A stretch of DNA of 64,000 nt from Pararhizobium_B sp963838155 (GTDB lineage Bacteria; Pseudomonadota; Alphaproteobacteria; Rhizobiales; Rhizobiaceae). The number at the start of each line of letters is the position of its first letter. The stretch's first letter is position 1. The position numbers and the translations under genes were made by a program. Of the stretch, positions 63,166-64,000 are shown piece by piece. The DNA lies in assembly GCA_963838155.1 (NCBI GenBank), contig CAWIQE010000017.1, forward strand, positions 1-64,000, written 5' to 3'. Under the pieces are notes generated by a model, which saw only the letters and a list, made by a program, of their open reading frames with translations, searched no databases and had not been told where the DNA came from.

Positions 63166-63468
63166 GCGGGCGTGGCGGAACCGGTAGACGCAACGGACTT
63201 GAAGGTTATTGAGTGCCCGCCGGGAAACCGGCGGAGTAGAACTGCTCAAATTCGGGGAAACCTGTGAAATGGCAATCCCGAGCCAAGCCCGGACGGCAGC
63301 GCCGGGAAGGTGTAGAGACTAGACGGGCAGCGCCTGTCCGCGGACGACGCGCATGGCGAAGGTATAGTCCAGACCACGAACGCCGGATCGGCGGCGGCGA
63401 AAGCCGAAGTGGCAAGAAAATCCGTAGGGGGAAACCTCGTGGGGGTTCGAGTCCCCCCGCCCGCACCA
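63166..63468 (+). tRNA. tRNA-Leu(UAA) interrupted by a group I intron
   Basis: Exon 1 (63166-63200): acceptor GCGGGCG, a Leu-type D arm (GGCGGAACCGGTAGACGC) and anticodon stem ACGGA with loop CTT. Exon 2 (63417-63468): AAAA completes the loop CUUAAAA, anticodon UAA, then TCCGT, a long type II variable arm, the T arm GGGGG-TTCGAGT-CCCCC, acceptor CGCCCGC, A and encoded CCA. Without splicing it is not a tRNA. The intron interrupts the anticodon between U34 and A35. It reads UUA codons. A promoter-like TTGATC-17-TAGGCA lies at 63126-63154. Confidence 0.93.
63201..63416 (+). other. Group I intron (216 nt) in tRNA-Leu(UAA)
   Basis: Conserved core is readable: P1 pairs exon ACUU with intron GAGU (63211-63214), leaving the required U-G at the 5' splice site. 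A P2-like hairpin CGCCGG-GAAA-CCGGCG follows, then the P-Q region TCGGGGAAACC...GGCAATCCCGAGCCAAGCC. The R and S segments (GAAGGTGTAGAGACTAGACGG, GGTATAGTCCAGA) form P7 by GACTA/TAGTC, and the last intron base is the terminal G. Layout and sequence closely follow the cyanobacterial/plastid tRNA-Leu(UAA) intron (subgroup IC3). No homing endonuclease is encoded. Confidence 0.9.
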
Positions 63469-63500
63469 GCAACCCCAGTGGTCGTAGCCGGACGCGGCGG

Positions 63501-63809
63501 TCAGGGCAGTGCCTTGAAATAGGATTCGACCTTTGCCGACGTGTTGGACGACCGCACGAATTCGATGCCGAGATAGGGGAACTGGATCCAGCGCACTTCG
63601 CCGGGAAGCGAGCCGAGTTCGTCGGTGGCAACCGTCACGAGGCTGCCGACATCGGCCCTAATGTCGAGGCGTAGATAGACGCGCAGGCCTTGCCGGGAGA
63701 GGTCGAGGACCGCTGCGGGCGAGCTTCGACCACGACAGTATGCCGTCGCCCTGATCTTGCAGGGCGTTCGTGGCTCCGCTCGGCGTTCCAGCATCTGGCT
63801 GGCGACCAA
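63501..63809 (-). CDS. PilZ domain protein
   Basis: 102 residues, a single PilZ domain. The c-di-GMP-binding motifs are RRAEPRTPCKI (RxxxR-type) near residue 9 and DLSRQGLRVYL (D/NxSxxG) near residue 36. The start may be TTG at 63809 (GAGAGGG upstream) or ATG at 63794. Such small PilZ proteins act as c-di-GMP effectors in motility or exopolysaccharide control, often by binding a partner. The target cannot be predicted. Confidence 0.85.
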   Translation of the reverse strand: MVASQMLERRAEPRTPCKIRATAYCRGRSSPAAVLDLSRQGLRVYLRLDIRADVGSLVTVATDELGSLPGEVRWIQFPYLGIEFVRSSNTSAKVESYFKALP

Positions 63810-63945
63810 TTCCCTGGCCCTCTCAGCAATTGCGATGCCGGAAGCTTCGCATCACCGTGTAAATTCTCGGTTAAGCATGAGGAAATTCGGAAAACGAAGC
63901 AACCCGCCCGGCGGGCCGGAACGGGTCGCCTTCGGTGTCCGCGGC

Positions 63946-64000
63946 TCAGGCTGCGGCAAGCAGTTCTTCGGTCCGTCCGAGCGCCTTTTCGACGGCCCGT
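63946..64000 (-). CDS. 3' end of an unidentified gene (partial)
   Basis: The last 17 codons and stop of a minus-strand gene that continues beyond the window, reading RAVEKALGRTEELLAAA. A GC-rich inverted repeat with a weak T-rich tail (about 63903-63926) could terminate it. Too short to identify. Confidence 0.4.
   Translation of the reverse strand, partial: RAVEKALGRTEELLAAA

Noticed and set aside
63201..63416. tRNA-Ser(UGA) reading of the uninterrupted anticodon loop (CUUGAAG)
   Set aside because: The D arm and long variable arm are of Leu type, and removal of the intron gives a perfect 7-base loop with anticodon UAA.

Overview
High-GC alphaproteobacterial chromosome, almost certainly Hyphomicrobiales (Rhizobiales). 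Supporting evidence: a full-length NdvB/ChvB cyclic beta-1,2-glucan synthase, a giant RgsE/GPR-type polar growth protein, CckA, a DksA with a degenerate zinc finger, a B12-dependent NrdJ, an alphaproteobacterial GTTC-N7-GTTC LexA box at recA, and copies of a rhizobial-type palindromic intergenic repeat. A family such as Aurantimonadaceae or Rhizobiaceae is plausible, but the sequence does not prove it.

Layout. 1-1476: end of a protocatechuate (pca) cluster, with pcaF reduced to an internally deleted remnant ahead of an intact pcaB. 1449-6626 (minus): mprF/lpiA coupled to a DUF1003 gene, then a DegP/HtrA-type periplasmic protease. 7160-15721: ndvB. 15973-22125 (minus): a 2050-residue RgsE/GPR-like protein built of 33-residue and then 29-residue repeats. 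22516-24394: an Hpt protein, then a [2Fe-2S] ferredoxin and its TrxR-like NADPH reductase. 24446-24598 (minus): a candidate sRNA. 24849-26622: folP-folB-folK. 26642-30478 (minus): a secreted hypothetical protein, the YcjF/YcjX pair and a SixA-like phosphatase. 30807-36142: dksA, a FliO-like gene (minus), cckA and an OmpA-like lipoprotein. 36195-42302: psuG-psuK (minus), recA, alaS. 42478-46074 (minus): a small secreted protein, a two-component pair and a COG4705 membrane protein.

46433-49196 is the accessory part: an orphan RecA-fold ATPase, then a lower-GC insert carrying a DUF5343 gene overlapped by a Swt1-type HEPN gene, and possibly a truncated third gene. 49295-57898: nrdJ with paired NrdR boxes, gpt, an EF-G paralogue, a CinA-type protein and wrbA. 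57960-62933 (minus): a branched-chain amino-acid-type ABC transporter (livK, livH, a livM-livG fusion with a one-base frameshift, livF). 63166-63468: tRNA-Leu(UAA) interrupted by a 216-nt group I intron. The window ends with a PilZ gene and the 3' end of one more gene.

Main points of interest: (i) the group I intron in tRNA-Leu(UAA); (ii) the DUF5343-HEPN module; (iii) an sRNA candidate with an anti-Shine-Dalgarno hairpin loop; (iv) a 105-bp repeat whose first TAG is the stop codon of the preceding gene and whose hairpin shows a compensatory base change; (v) the switch from 33- to 29-residue periodicity in the giant protein; (vi) decayed or frameshifted pcaF and livMG. Functional calls rest on recognised motifs and family resemblance read by eye; no database search was run.
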